DNA of 64,000 bases, taken from positions 43,901-107,900 of the forward strand of contig JAIBEZ010000049.1 in the NCBI GenBank assembly GCA_019459485.1, read 5' to 3'. The notes beneath the pieces were generated by a model. The model did not search any database. It was not told where the DNA came from and worked only from the letters and a program-made list of their open reading frames with translations. Positions 9,507-19,589 of this stretch are shown here, in pieces (the stretch's first letter is position 1; each line of letters starts with the position of its first letter). This DNA is from Prolixibacteraceae bacterium. GTDB lineage: Bacteria > Bacteroidota > Bacteroidia > Bacteroidales > Prolixibacteraceae. Both the position numbers and the translations under genes were made by a program.

Positions 9507-10460
9507 TTATTTCACAACATTTTGCAGGTTTCCCGAAATAAAACCATTCAGGTTTTCAATGGTAATATTCATCAATCGCTGACGCGCTTCAATGGTTGCC
9601 CAGGCAATGTGTGGGGTGATAAAACAGTTTCGGGCCGAAAGCAGCGGATTATCTGCTTTCGGAGGTTCTGTGGAAAGCACATCAAGGCAAGCTGAAGCGA
9701 TAATTCCTGAATTCAGGGCGATTGCCAGATCACGTTCATTTATCAGCCCTCCCCTGCCCGTATTGATTAATATGGCAGATTGTTTCATTTTCCTGAGCAA
9801 TTGTTCATTGACAAATTCAATATTTTCCGGAGTTAACGGACAATTAATGCTCACTACATCACTTTCAGAAAAAATATCATTCAGCGTTGTTTGGAGCATT
9901 TCAGCAGGTACATCAGTGACAAGTGACCGGTTATGAAAAATTATTTTCATTCCGAAAGCCGATCCAATTTGGGCAACCTTTCTCCCAATCCTGCCAAAAC
10001 CAACGATTCCGAGCGTTTTTCCAGCCAGTTCCATTTGCGGAGTTTTCCAATACGAAAAATCAGGATTGCCTGCCCAGTCTCCGGAACTGACAGATGCAGC
10101 ATGCATTTCCACACGATTGGCGACATTCAGGATATGCGCGAAAACAAGTTGCGCGACAGAATCGGTGCTGTATGCCGGAATATTGGTAACCACAATCCCT
10201 TTGCGGCTGGCTGCCTGAACATCTACCACATTGTATCCGGTGGCAGTCACTCCGATGTATTTCAAAACGGGAAGACTTTCAATCAGCTTTTCATCAATGA
10301 CTGCTTTGTTGGTTATTACCACTGTGGCATCTTTGATCCTGTCGAATATTTCATCAGGTTTTGTGCGGTCATAAATGCGGCATTCGCCCAGTTTATTTAA
10401 ACCTTCCCACGACAGATCGCCCGGATTTAGGGCAAAACCGTCCAATACAACTATTTGCAT
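9507..10460 (-). CDS. D-2-hydroxyacid dehydrogenase (glycerate dehydrogenase-like)
   Basis: A cytoplasmic NAD(P)-dependent oxidoreductase of 317 residues, the normal size. The Rossmann motif GIVGFGRIGR lies near residue 150. The catalytic trio is present: Arg in NTGRGG (about 235), Glu in STEPPKADNP (about 265) and His in ITPHIAWAT (about 283). The N-terminal catalytic half (LDGFALNPGDLSWEGL) resembles glycerate dehydrogenase/hydroxypyruvate reductase, so the likely reaction is hydroxypyruvate to D-glycerate. The exact substrate cannot be settled from the sequence. It follows the DUF4249 gene by 13 nt. Confidence 0.88.
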   Translation of the reverse strand: MQIVVLDGFALNPGDLSWEGLNKLGECRIYDRTKPDEIFDRIKDATVVITNKAVIDEKLIESLPVLKYIGVTATGYNVVDVQAASRKGIVVTNIPAYSTDSVAQLVFAHILNVANRVEMHAASVSSGDWAGNPDFSYWKTPQMELAGKTLGIVGFGRIGRKVAQIGSAFGMKIIFHNRSLVTDVPAEMLQTTLNDIFSESDVVSINCPLTPENIEFVNEQLLRKMKQSAILINTGRGGLINERDLAIALNSGIIASACLDVLSTEPPKADNPLLSARNCFITPHIAWATIEARQRLMNITIENLNGFISGNLQNVVK

Positions 10461-10473
10461 AAGTTTCTGATTT

Positions 10474-11295
10474 TTATTTCTTTAAATAATCCTTGACAAT
10501 CACCGTTTTTCGGTCGAACGAATAGGCAGAAAAATACCCAAGTGCACCATTGCTAAAGTTGCTGATCGGGTTGGTCGGTGAGGCTGATTGTTGCATGGTA
10601 TTGCCTGCAATATTTTCGAGGGTTAAAAAATAATTATAGGCTGCCTTATCAATTGACTGCAATTCAACGGTTAAGGTATCCGTTTCCTGAAATACGGTTG
10701 AACGCTGACCCAGACCGATGTCTTTTCCGTTAAAAAGCTGATCTGAATAAAGTGTGATTTCTCCCCCATCTTCCATAGATTTTCCGTTTACAAAATACTT
10801 CAGCCGGTAATAATTTTCCTTGTCAGCCGGATCCCTGATATAGGTATTGACTTTATACCCGCTGTCAAAAAATCCAAAACCATCGAAATACGAAAAACTC
10901 AGGTCAGCAATCGTTACGACCTCATTCAAAAAAGACCGGGCAGAATAGGCAATCCCATCATACTCAACATCAACAACATACCAAAACCCGGGAGACGCAT
11001 GTGTACTTTTTAGCTGATATATTCCGGGCTCGGTCTCTTCAAAATATTTTGACTTTCCCTTTTCAGCCCTGATAGTTACCTTGGCCCCAGAGACCGGATT
11101 TTTAGTTTTTGTGCCGAAATAAGGTGATGTTTTTGAAACAAGTACAGTAAAAGGCAACTTGTTATTGGTCATAGTTGCCTCAATTACAATGGCTTCATTT
11201 GCCCCGGACAAGTCAATTTCAATTACTTTTTCGCAGGAGGAAAAGGCAAACAAAATTGCAAACAGGCATGAAATGTATAAAATCAGATTCTTCAA
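10474..11295 (-). CDS. DUF4249 lipoprotein, partner of the TonB-dependent receptor
   Basis: A 273-residue lipoprotein. The N-terminus MKNLILYISCLFAILFAFSS is followed by Cys21 as the acylation site. The SCEKVIEIDL start, the beta-sandwich pattern (VVEIEATMTNN-like strand, YRLKYFVNGK) and a C-terminal YFSAYSFDRKTV are typical of DUF4249. Members sit next to TonB-dependent receptors that carry an N-terminal regulatory domain, as here (3 nt gap), and presumably act as the surface lipoprotein of the uptake pair, as SusD does in other systems. The ligand is unknown. Confidence 0.85.
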   Translation of the reverse strand: MKNLILYISCLFAILFAFSSCEKVIEIDLSGANEAIVIEATMTNNKLPFTVLVSKTSPYFGTKTKNPVSGAKVTIRAEKGKSKYFEETEPGIYQLKSTHASPGFWYVVDVEYDGIAYSARSFLNEVVTIADLSFSYFDGFGFFDSGYKVNTYIRDPADKENYYRLKYFVNGKSMEDGGEITLYSDQLFNGKDIGLGQRSTVFQETDTLTVELQSIDKAAYNYFLTLENIAGNTMQQSASPTNPISNFSNGALGYFSAYSFDRKTVIVKDYLKK

Positions 11296-11298
11296 TTT

Positions 11299-13638
11299 TC
11301 AGAATTTAAATTTATAACTTACTGAAGGAATGATCTTAAACAATGAAATCTGTACCGCCTCCGTCAGTTCAGGATTCTCTTTGTTTTGTCTGAAGGAAAT
11401 AAAATAGGCATTTTCCCTTCCGTAGGCATTGTAAACCGAAAAATTCCAGCTCGATTCAAATCTTGCAGTTTGTTTCCTGATCCAGATTAATCCCAGGTCG
11501 AGCCGGTGGTAATCAGGCATCCGGTATCCATTTCGTTGCGTGTAATAACCAACAATTCTTCCGTCAACCTCATATTTACCATTTGGGAAAGTTACAGCAT
11601 TTCCTGTATTATACACCCAGGTGGCGGAAATTTTTAAATTTCTGGTAAGATCATACATTGCAACCACAGATATATCATGCTGCATATCCTGACGGGCAGG
11701 AAACGGAAGACCTTTGCTGTTTTGGTCAGGCTGATTGATCTCGTCAAATTGACGCATTGTTCTTGACCATGTATATCCCAGCCAGCCAGTGAGTTTTCCT
11801 TCATTTTTCCTGAATAAAAATTCAGCTCCGTATGCCCAGCCACGTCCGAAAACCAATTCGGCTTCGACTGTTGAATTAAAAACAAGGTCAGCTCCGTTCC
11901 GGTAATCAATCTGATTTTGCAAATTCTTGTAATAGAGTTCAACCGACGATTCGATTGCATTCCGATTACTGTTTCGGAAATATCCAACAGACCATTGATC
12001 GGAAATCTGCGGTCTCACATTGTCACTGCTCGGTAGCCAAACATCAGTGGGTGTTGAAGAGGTTGAATTGGACAACAAATGAATAAACTGATAAATCCGG
12101 TTGTACGAACCTTTTACAGCACTTTTAGAGTCAATCAGATAGTTCAGGGCCAGACGCGGTTCGGGGCCACCTTGCGTTTTTACCCATTTAAACCGATCGT
12201 AACTATTTGTCTTTATGAAATCTCCATTGCTGTCGAAACTGTAAAAATCACCGGGACCAACATTCGAAAACAAAGCCAACCGCAAGCCATAATAAATCTT
12301 CAGGCGATCCGATATTTTCTGACTATTGGAAATATAAAATGCACTTTCCAAAGCCCGGCGTGGCCTGACGGCAAGCGTACTATAAACGCTACCGGGAGAA
12401 GTTTTAACTTCTCCGGGGACAATTTTGTGGAAAATCAGGTTCGCTCCGAATTTTAGTGTGTTTTTTGCATTCAGGTACCAGCTAAAATCCTGTTTGAGGT
12501 TAAAATCCTGAATAACAGAACCAAGTAGTACATCGTTATCTCCCGACAAATCAATTTCGTAAGAATAGTTGCTGAAAATAAGTGAACTGTTCGAAAACAA
12601 CTTTTCATTGAAAGTATGATTTAGCCTGACTGTCGCTGTTTTACTTCCCCAGTCAAATCCAAACTGATCTTCCATCCGAAACTTATCGCGACCCAAATAA
12701 CCGGAAATAAACAAGCGGTTCGCTTCATTCAGTTTGAAATTGGTTTTCAGGTTCAGATCGTAGAAATACAACTGAGTTTCGCGAAGGTCTTTGTCTGGTG
12801 CAAAATTCAGGAACAAATCGGCATAAGTACGGCGGGCGCTCACCATAAACGAACTAACATATTCTTTTACAGGGCCTTCGAAACTCAGGTTTGACGCAAT
12901 CAATCCCACATTTCCGGTAGTGTGGTAATCCTTCATGTTTCCTTCTTTCATCCTGATATCCAACACCGATGAAGCCCGTCCACCATATTCGGCGGGAATA
13001 GAACCTTTAAGCAATTCAGCGTCACGAATGGCTTCCGAATTAAAAACAGAGAAGAAACCCAGCAAATGTGATGCATTGTAAACAGGTGCTTCATCGAGCA
13101 ATATCAGGTTTTGATCCAGTCCGCCACCGCGCACATAAAATCCGGCATTTCCCTCACCTGCCTGCTTTATTCCGGGCAATAGCTGCATTGTTTTTATCAG
13201 GTCGCGTTCGCCAAATAAAACCGGGATATTTTCAATCTGCTTTGGATTTAGCTTTAAACTGCCCATGCCTAGCGATGTAACATTGTGGTCGGCGCTTTTG
13301 CCACGAACCTCAATATTTTCCAGTTCGTAAGCAACAGACTTCATCCTGAAATTTATGACCTGACTGGAATGAAGATCTACCTCTAAAAGCTGATTTTCAT
13401 AGCCAACAAACTGAACTTCAATACTAAAACGACCTTCAGGAATTGTAATGGAATAAAAACCGTAAGGATTACATATTGTGTTGTAACTGGTATTTTGAAC
13501 AGAAAGCACTGCTCCGGCAAGGTCTTCGCCACTTTCTGCATCGGCAATCGTCCCGCTAAGTGTATATTTATTCTGAGAAAATGCCCCGGAGAACATGCCC
13601 ATTAAAATAAAAATATACAAAAGCCGGTGACCCATCAT
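11299..13638 (-). CDS. TonB-dependent outer-membrane receptor with carboxypeptidase-like N-terminal domain
   Basis: The 779-residue protein has a signal peptide, a carboxypeptidase-regulatory-like domain (about 23-110, YTLSGTIADAESGEDLAGA), a plug domain (about 115-230, including ENIPVLFGERDLIKTMQLLPGI and GFYVRGGGLDQNLILLD) and a 22-strand-type barrel ending in a terminal Phe (SVSYKFKF). It imports an unknown substrate across the outer membrane using TonB energy. It is transcribed with the DUF4249 lipoprotein. There is no FecR or sigma-factor gene nearby. No typical TonB box was identified. Confidence 0.93.
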   Translation of the reverse strand: MMGHRLLYIFILMGMFSGAFSQNKYTLSGTIADAESGEDLAGAVLSVQNTSYNTICNPYGFYSITIPEGRFSIEVQFVGYENQLLEVDLHSSQVINFRMKSVAYELENIEVRGKSADHNVTSLGMGSLKLNPKQIENIPVLFGERDLIKTMQLLPGIKQAGEGNAGFYVRGGGLDQNLILLDEAPVYNASHLLGFFSVFNSEAIRDAELLKGSIPAEYGGRASSVLDIRMKEGNMKDYHTTGNVGLIASNLSFEGPVKEYVSSFMVSARRTYADLFLNFAPDKDLRETQLYFYDLNLKTNFKLNEANRLFISGYLGRDKFRMEDQFGFDWGSKTATVRLNHTFNEKLFSNSSLIFSNYSYEIDLSGDNDVLLGSVIQDFNLKQDFSWYLNAKNTLKFGANLIFHKIVPGEVKTSPGSVYSTLAVRPRRALESAFYISNSQKISDRLKIYYGLRLALFSNVGPGDFYSFDSNGDFIKTNSYDRFKWVKTQGGPEPRLALNYLIDSKSAVKGSYNRIYQFIHLLSNSTSSTPTDVWLPSSDNVRPQISDQWSVGYFRNSNRNAIESSVELYYKNLQNQIDYRNGADLVFNSTVEAELVFGRGWAYGAEFLFRKNEGKLTGWLGYTWSRTMRQFDEINQPDQNSKGLPFPARQDMQHDISVVAMYDLTRNLKISATWVYNTGNAVTFPNGKYEVDGRIVGYYTQRNGYRMPDYHRLDLGLIWIRKQTARFESSWNFSVYNAYGRENAYFISFRQNKENPELTEAVQISLFKIIPSVSYKFKF

Positions 13639-13685
13639 ACTATTTTGAATATTTCGCTAAAATAGGTTTATTCAAGCTTGATTTG

Positions 13686-13693
13686 TACTTTTG
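13686..13693 (+). promoter_or_regulatory. -7 box of the acyl-CoA ligase gene
   Basis: TACTTTTG fits TAnnTTTG and is 19 nt before the ATG at 13713. A -33 TTTG at the right distance is not seen. Confidence 0.4.
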
Positions 13694-13712
13694 AATTCAA
13701 AATTTTGACATC

Positions 13713-15356
13713 ATGGAAAAATCATCTCAACTGACATTGCCGTTTTTATTCGGAAAGACTGTAGAAAGATTTGGCACTTACAATGCCATGGCACTGGTTG
13801 GCGAAAAACCGCTTACTTACGATGAAGTTAACCGTCAGATTTCAGGGTTAATGCGGTTTTTAGAAGATTTAAATATTCAGCCGGGCGATAAGGTTGCAAT
13901 TCTCAGCACCAATCTTCCGAATTGGGGGGTTGCTTATTTTGCAGTTACGTTTATGGGAGCAGTCGCTGTTCCGCTACTGCCCGATTTTTTACCGTCTGAA
14001 ATTGAAAACATACTGAATCATTCGGAATCAAAAGCCATCTTTTTTTCTGAAAAATTGAATACAAAAATTGATCAGATCCAGGCAACAAATTTGAAATACC
14101 GGGTCAGAATTGAAGATTTCACGCTCATTACAAACGATTTGAATCGGCCTGTTTATGATGCAGGCGCTGTTTGTAAACAAGTTTATAATGTTGACGAAGA
14201 TGATCTGGCAGCAATCATCTATACTTCGGGAACTACCGGCAGTTCGAAGGGTGTAATGCTGAGCCACAAAAACATTTGCTTCACCGCCGAAAATGCACAA
14301 TGTGTCAGGATCGTTCACGAAAGAGACCGTTTCCTTTCAATATTACCAATGTCGCACACCTACGAAAATACCCTTGGGTTTGTGATGCCTCTACTGAAAG
14401 GAACATGCGTTTATTATCTTGGCAAACAGCCAACTCCATCGATCCTACTGCCAGCTTTACTTGAAGTAAGACCGACCATGATGTTTGCCGTTCCGCTCAT
14501 CATCGAAAAGATTTACCGCAATAGAATACTTCCCGCTTTTACGAAAAAGTGGCCCATTCGCCAACTCTATAAAGTTCCGTTTATCAGGAAAAAACTGCAT
14601 CAAATTGCAGGTAAAAAACTGATGCAGACTTTTGGAGGCGAAATCGATTTCTTCGGAATTGGCGGCGCTAAACTCGACAAAACAGTTGAGCAATTCCTCA
14701 TTGAGGCCAAATTTCCGTACAGCATTGGCTACGGACTGACAGAAACTTCACCACTTTTGGCCGGAATGAAAGTTTTTGAATCGCGGTTGCAATCTACTGG
14801 TCCGGCCATTACCGGTGTTGAGCTCAAAATAAACAATCCTGATTCAAAAACCGGGGAAGGCGAGATTTGGGCAAAAGGTCCGAATGTGATGAAAGGTTAT
14901 TACAAAGAACCGGAACTGACTGCTGAGGTAATTACTTCGGATGGATGGTTCAAAACCGGCGATTTGGGGAAATTCGATAAAGACAAATTTTTATACATTC
15001 GAGGCAGGTTAAAAAACATCATTATCGGTTCAAGTGGCGAAAATATATTTCCGGAAGAGATTGAATCAGTTATCAACAACTTCCCTGATGTAGTTGAATC
15101 ATTGGTTGTTCAGCAAAAAGGAAAACTTGTGGCAATGGTATTTCTGAACATGGAGGAGTTGCAATCCAAATATTCTGACCTGATTGAAAAAGGCTCTAAA
15201 CTTGCCGATCAGAAAATGAATGAACTGTTGAAAGAACTTCAGTTGTATGTGAACCAAAATGTAAATAAATTCTCGCAGGTGCAGGCAATTATGATTCAGC
15301 ATGAACCTTTTCAAAAGACTGCTACACAGAAGATAAAGAGGTATTTGTATAATTAA
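13713..15356 (+). CDS. AMP-forming long-chain fatty acid-CoA ligase
   Basis: An adenylate-forming enzyme of 547 residues that activates fatty acids to acyl-CoA through an acyl-AMP. The phosphate-binding loop YTSGTTGSSKGVML is near residue 170, the A5 motif GYGLTETSPL near 340, and the hinge region WFKTGDLG and IRGRLKNIIIGSSGENIFPEEIE near 410-450. The C-terminal lysine motif region QKIKRYLYN is present. The chain-length range is not readable. It is divergent from the TonB receptor and overlaps the stop of the convergent 123-aa gene by four bases. Confidence 0.9.
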   Translation: MEKSSQLTLPFLFGKTVERFGTYNAMALVGEKPLTYDEVNRQISGLMRFLEDLNIQPGDKVAILSTNLPNWGVAYFAVTFMGAVAVPLLPDFLPSEIENILNHSESKAIFFSEKLNTKIDQIQATNLKYRVRIEDFTLITNDLNRPVYDAGAVCKQVYNVDEDDLAAIIYTSGTTGSSKGVMLSHKNICFTAENAQCVRIVHERDRFLSILPMSHTYENTLGFVMPLLKGTCVYYLGKQPTPSILLPALLEVRPTMMFAVPLIIEKIYRNRILPAFTKKWPIRQLYKVPFIRKKLHQIAGKKLMQTFGGEIDFFGIGGAKLDKTVEQFLIEAKFPYSIGYGLTETSPLLAGMKVFESRLQSTGPAITGVELKINNPDSKTGEGEIWAKGPNVMKGYYKEPELTAEVITSDGWFKTGDLGKFDKDKFLYIRGRLKNIIIGSSGENIFPEEIESVINNFPDVVESLVVQQKGKLVAMVFLNMEELQSKYSDLIEKGSKLADQKMNELLKELQLYVNQNVNKFSQVQAIMIQHEPFQKTATQKIKRYLYN

Positions 15357-15724
15357 CCTTGAGCTTTATAATATTTTCTGAACAGCACTTTCTTTAAATC
15401 GCGGAAAATGACCTGATGAGCCAATACCTCCAGATCGTTGTAATGTGGCAGTTCGCGGTGAGCCTTTGCAATCTCCTGTTCGGTAATGTCAACCTGGTAT
15501 AAAACGGCCATCAGGCGGCTGTAATCGCGGTCGAGATAAACCGAAATCTGATTGATCAACTGTTCGTGTAGCTCGTGATAGGCGTTTTCAACATTTCCGG
15601 AGAAGGTGATTTCAATACCGAACATGCCAAAATCCTTCATGATTTGCTGAGCTGTTTCCAGAACAATATCTTCTTTATTCAGAAAAAATTCGATGTTGTT
15701 GTTTTGCAGATTGGGTAGATTCAT
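15353..15724 (-). CDS. Conserved hypothetical protein (123 aa) downstream of an ABC exporter
   Basis: I do not recognise a named domain. The protein is soluble, mostly alpha-helical, with an even charge distribution (INQISVYLDRDYSRL, QVIFRDLKKVLFRKYY) and no signal peptide. It starts 2 nt after the stop of the ABC exporter gene and is very likely translated from the same mRNA, so it may be an accessory protein, but the pairing alone does not prove this. Confidence 0.7.
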   Translation of the reverse strand: MNLPNLQNNNIEFFLNKEDIVLETAQQIMKDFGMFGIEITFSGNVENAYHELHEQLINQISVYLDRDYSRLMAVLYQVDITEQEIAKAHRELPHYNDLEVLAHQVIFRDLKKVLFRKYYKAQG

Positions 15725-15725
15725 T

Positions 15726-17501
15726 TTAGTTCAGATTAAATTGCAACTCACTTAGGTTGCGATAAATTCCGTTTTTAAGTTGAGTCAATTCTTCGTGTGT
15801 CCCCTTTTCAATTAACTGTCCATGTTCGAGAACCAAAATCTGATCGGCTTTGCGGATGGTCGAAAACCGATGTGCAATAACGACAGAAGTGCGACCCTGC
15901 ATTAATTTTTCGAGGGCATCCTGCACCAGTCGTTCCGATTCGGAATCAAGCGATGATGTGGCTTCATCAAGAATCAGTATTTTAGGATTTTTCAACACTG
16001 CACGGGCAATTGCAATCCGCTGACGCTGACCGCCGGAAAGCTGCGTGCCGCGCTCTCCAACAATGGTTTCCAACTTTTCAGGAAAACGACTGATGAATTC
16101 CATGGCATTGGCTTTTTGGGCAGCTTCGGTAATTTCCTCCTCTGTCGCACCTTGTTTCCCATAAGCAATATTTTCGCGGATAGTGCCTCCAAATAGCAAA
16201 ATATCCTGAGGAACAAGGGCAATCTGACTGCGCAGGGCTGACAAGGAGAATTCGCGGCTGTCTTTTCCATCGAACAGAATGGCTCCCGAAGTAGCATCGT
16301 GCAATCGCAGCAGCAACGTTGCAATGGTCGATTTTCCGGCACCGCTGGCTCCAACAAGAGCGACCATCTGGTTGGCTGAAATATCAGCATTGATATTCCG
16401 GAGTACATTTTCTTCCGGTCTAGAAGGATATGCAAACGTCAGGTTCCTGAAGCTGATCTGTCCATGCAATTCATCTTTTGAATCCAGTACTGTAATTTCC
16501 TGAAGGTCTTCTTCCGGTTCATTAAATATGGCAAATAAATCTTCGGTAGCGCCTATAAATTTCTGAATACTGGTATAAACGGAGGCCAAACCGCCAATGG
16601 TTCCGCCAACAAAAGCCGAATAAATTACGAACGAAAACAAATCGCCGGCAACCAATTCACCGCTGGCAAGTAAGGCTGACCCTTTCCAGATAACAGCCAC
16701 CAAAGCGCCAAACAAGCCGAAAACTATAAAAGCTGAAAATGCACCTTTGTACCTGCCACTTTTAATGCCGACTTGCGCAATTTCTTCTGTTTTCTTGCGA
16801 TACCTGCCGATTTCGAAAAATTCGTTGGTGTATGATTTTACACTTTGAATGCCCTGCAATGTTTCTTCAACAATGGTATTCGATTCGGCTACCTGACTTT
16901 GAACCTCTTTCGAAAATTTCCGGATAAACTTACCGAAAACACGCGCCAGGATCATGATTCCGGGCAAAACTGCCAGCATGAACAGCGTCAGCTTCGGCGA
17001 GGTAATAGTGAGCAAAACAATACCGCCAATAATGATGATGATTTGCCGGATGAATTCAGCCAGCGTGGTTGTCAGTGTTTCCTGAAGCAGGATAATATCG
17101 GCGGAAATACGGCTGTTCAACTCTCCCACCCTTCGCTTGTCAAAGAATTTTAATGGCAGTTTTATGAGATGACTGTATGTATCCTGACGCAAAAACGCAA
17201 GTGTTTTTTCAGTTACGTTCACAAACAGAACTATCCTGAAATACGAAAACGTCGATTGCACCAATAAAACAACAACCAACATCAGCGCTATTTCGTTCAC
17301 AGTGTAAGCGGTTGCAAGGTTATTTCCTGAATTGACCAATTCGCCCAACAATTTCGGGAAAGCAAGACTGGCAAGACTGGATCCGAGCAGGAAAAACATT
17401 CCAATCCCATATTCACGGCGAAAGGGTTTCAGATATTTATATAATTTGAATGCATTGCGAAGGCCTTCGCGGGTTATTTTTTTCTTCTCAACTTCAACCA
17501 T
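15726..17501 (-). CDS. ABC exporter, fused permease and ATPase (MsbA-like)
   Basis: A type-IV-fold half-transporter of 591 residues that works as a dimer in the inner membrane. About six membrane helices fill residues 30-310. The ATPase half has Walker A GASGAGKST near 385, the Q-loop ALVPQDILLF, signature LSGGQRQRIAIARA near 490, Walker B ILILDEATSSLD and switch His in VIAHRFSTI. It resembles lipid or multidrug exporters. The substrate cannot be assigned. It shares an operon with the 123-aa protein. Confidence 0.93.
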   Translation of the reverse strand: MVEVEKKKITREGLRNAFKLYKYLKPFRREYGIGMFFLLGSSLASLAFPKLLGELVNSGNNLATAYTVNEIALMLVVVLLVQSTFSYFRIVLFVNVTEKTLAFLRQDTYSHLIKLPLKFFDKRRVGELNSRISADIILLQETLTTTLAEFIRQIIIIIGGIVLLTITSPKLTLFMLAVLPGIMILARVFGKFIRKFSKEVQSQVAESNTIVEETLQGIQSVKSYTNEFFEIGRYRKKTEEIAQVGIKSGRYKGAFSAFIVFGLFGALVAVIWKGSALLASGELVAGDLFSFVIYSAFVGGTIGGLASVYTSIQKFIGATEDLFAIFNEPEEDLQEITVLDSKDELHGQISFRNLTFAYPSRPEENVLRNINADISANQMVALVGASGAGKSTIATLLLRLHDATSGAILFDGKDSREFSLSALRSQIALVPQDILLFGGTIRENIAYGKQGATEEEITEAAQKANAMEFISRFPEKLETIVGERGTQLSGGQRQRIAIARAVLKNPKILILDEATSSLDSESERLVQDALEKLMQGRTSVVIAHRFSTIRKADQILVLEHGQLIEKGTHEELTQLKNGIYRNLSELQFNLN

Positions 17502-17580
17502 CCTGATAATTTTGTTCTATCTTTTTTACAGTCTCAATAACAGTCCAGATCACTTTGTGTTCAACTGACATAACTAAGCA

Positions 17581-17613
17581 AGTGAGCGGGTGACTTGAAG
17601 CCACCCGCTCACT
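17581..17613. terminator. Strong hairpin between fumarase and ABC exporter genes
   Basis: AGTGAGCGGGTG (17581-17592) pairs perfectly with CACCCGCTCACT (17602-17613) over 12 bp with a 9-nt loop. It lies 55 nt beyond the fumarase stop. There is no clear U tract on either strand, so it may end transcription with help from other factors or protect the 3' end of the mRNA. Confidence 0.6.
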
Positions 17614-17667
17614 AAAAATTATCAGATGTCAAACTCCGTTCTTCTGTCTCCGGAATTCCGACTTTCC

Positions 17668-19272
17668 CTACAACTGTTTAAAGAAGTCGTTTCCTTTATC
17701 GTCAACAATGATGAAGGCCGGGAAGTTTTCAACACGGATTTTTCGGATGGCTTCCATGCCCAATTCTGCAAAGTCGATCACTTCACTCGATTTGATGCTT
17801 TGTTTTGCCAGGATTGCTGCTGGTCCGCCAATAGAACCAAGGTAAAATCCACCATGCTTTTTACAGGCATCAGTCACCTGCTGAGTGCGGTTTCCTTTGG
17901 CCACCATTATTTTAGATCCGCCAAGGCTCATGAAAAAGTCAACATACGGATCCATCCGGCCGGCAGTAGTTGGCCCGAAACTTCCGGAGGCCATTCCTTT
18001 TGGCGTTTTTGCAGGACCTGCATAATAAACCGGGTATTTCTTGAAGTATTCCGGCATTGGCTGACCGGCATCCAGCATTTCTTTCAAACGGGCATGTGCC
18101 ATGTCGCGGGCAACAATCAATGTTCCTGAAAGGTTAAGTCGGGTTTTAATCGGATATTTGGATAAAATCTTAATCACATCTTCAATCGGCTGATCCAGAT
18201 CGATGTCAACGGCAGGTTGCATGTGTGGCGCTGATTCTGGAAGGAAACGTGCCGGATTTTTTTCAAGTTCTTCAAGGAAAATACCGTCTTCGGTAATTTT
18301 AGCCTTGATATTACGGTCGGCACTGCAACTAACTCCTATTCCAACCGGACACGAAGCTGCGTGACGTGGCAAGCGTACCACTTTTACATCGTGTACAAAG
18401 TATTTTCCACCAAACTGGGCGCCAATCGCGCTTTCCTGACAGATCTTTTCGATTCTGCTTTCCCATTCCAGATCACGAAATGCCTGCCCGCCATCGTTGC
18501 CTTCGGTTGGCAAATGGTCGAAATATCCGGCAGAAGCTTTTTTGACAGTCGCCAGCGTCGATTCGGCTGAAGTTCCGCCAATTACCAGTGCCAAATGGTA
18601 TGGAGGACAAGCTGAAGTTCCCAAATCACCAATTTTTTCCTTGACGAATTTGGTCAGATTTTCTTCGGTCAACAGCGATTTTGTTTGCTGGTACAAGTAT
18701 GTTTTATTGGCCGAACCGCCTCCTTTTGTAATGAACAAAAATTCGTAGCTGTTGCCTTTTTCAGCATAAATATCAATTTGTGCCGGAAGGTTGGTTCCTG
18801 TATTTTTTTCGTCGAACATAGTTAGCGGAACCACCTGCGAATAGCGAAGATTGCGATCGTGATAGGTGTCATAAATTCCTTTCGAAAGAAATTCGGCATC
18901 GTTTACACCGGTATAAACATTTTCGCCTTTTTTGCCAAGAACAATGGCTGTTCCTGTATCCTGGCAGGTGGGCAATTCACCTTCCGCAGAAACAACCTGA
19001 TTGAGCAACATGGTATGAGCCACGAAACGATCGTTATCAGTCGCTTCGGGATCCTGTAGTATTTTTGCAAGTTTTTCGAGATGAGATGCACGCAGATAAA
19101 ACGAAACATCGGTAAAAGCTTCTCTGGCCAGCAATTCAAGGCCTTCAGGAGCAACTTTTAAAATTTTGCGTCCCTCGAACTCAACTGTTGATACGAAATC
19201 TTTGGTTAAAAGACGATACTTAGTGGTATCATTTTTTATTGGAAATGGTTTTTGATAATTAAATGTTGACAT
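17668..19272 (-). CDS. Class I fumarate hydratase (iron-sulfur)
   Basis: This TCA-cycle enzyme converts fumarate and malate. It belongs to the oxygen-sensitive class with a [4Fe-4S] cluster. At 534 residues it has both fumarase domains fused, as in E. coli FumA. Cluster cysteines are expected in PTCQDTGTA, in [16 protein letters not shown] and in CPVGIGVSC. The C-terminal domain has [13 protein letters not shown] and [12 protein letters not shown], both conserved. A good -7 box lies 69 nt upstream. It is monocistronic between two hairpin/promoter regions. Confidence 0.93.
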   Translation of the reverse strand: MSTFNYQKPFPIKNDTTKYRLLTKDFVSTVEFEGRKILKVAPEGLELLAREAFTDVSFYLRASHLEKLAKILQDPEATDNDRFVAHTMLLNQVVSAEGELPTCQDTGTAIVLGKKGENVYTGVNDAEFLSKGIYDTYHDRNLRYSQVVPLTMFDEKNTGTNLPAQIDIYAEKGNSYEFLFITKGGGSANKTYLYQQTKSLLTEENLTKFVKEKIGDLGTSACPPYHLALVIGGTSAESTLATVKKASAGYFDHLPTEGNDGGQAFRDLEWESRIEKICQESAIGAQFGGKYFVHDVKVVRLPRHAASCPVGIGVSCSADRNIKAKITEDGIFLEELEKNPARFLPESAPHMQPAVDIDLDQPIEDVIKILSKYPIKTRLNLSGTLIVARDMAHARLKEMLDAGQPMPEYFKKYPVYYAGPAKTPKGMASGSFGPTTAGRMDPYVDFFMSLGGSKIMVAKGNRTQQVTDACKKHGGFYLGSIGGPAAILAKQSIKSSEVIDFAELGMEAIRKIRVENFPAFIIVDDKGNDFFKQL

Positions 19273-19340
19273 CTTATTGTGCTGTAAATGAGTTAATAAT
19301 AAATGCAGTCAGTATAAAATAAAAGTGTTTGAAACGGAAA

Positions 19341-19367
19341 CAAATATAGTTAATCCGACAGGATTAA
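19341..19367 (-). promoter_or_regulatory. Fumarase promoter with inverted repeat
   Basis: On the minus strand TATATTTG (19348-19341) fits the -7 box exactly. Just upstream, TTAATCC (19350-19356) and GGATTAA (19361-19367) form a 7-bp inverted repeat with a 4-bp spacer, placed where a repressor or activator could meet RNA polymerase. The wider 317-bp gap (19273-19589) holds this promoter, the divergent one at 19516 and nothing else I can name. Confidence 0.5.
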
Positions 19368-19515
19368 AAGGCAATACCAATTGCTGATATTAAGATTTAC
19401 ATAGAGTCTTAACACAAAATTTTTACTAATTATTGCGAATCAAAGGAAGTTACTGGTTTTCCAGAGGGGCAAATATTAAGCTAAATAAAAGTGCAATCAT
19501 GTATATAGATATACC

Positions 19516-19523
19516 TATATTTG
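19516..19523 (+). promoter_or_regulatory. -7 box of the sulfatase gene
   Basis: TATATTTG fits TAnnTTTG exactly, giving a leader of about 60 nt before the ATG at 19590. No exact -33 TTTG is seen. Confidence 0.45.
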
Positions 19524-19589
19524 CGCCGATTGACAATTTAAGGACTAAATGAGGTTGTTTGCCAAAGTAAAAGAGAAAAATCATTAAAT

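Noticed and set aside
9933..10400. Plus-strand frame of 155 codons
   Set aside because: It is opposite the well-supported hydroxyacid dehydrogenase and has no recognisable domain.
17626..18129. Plus-strand frame of 167 codons
   Set aside because: It is the antisense shadow of the C-terminal half of fumarase, whose motifs are well conserved on the other strand.
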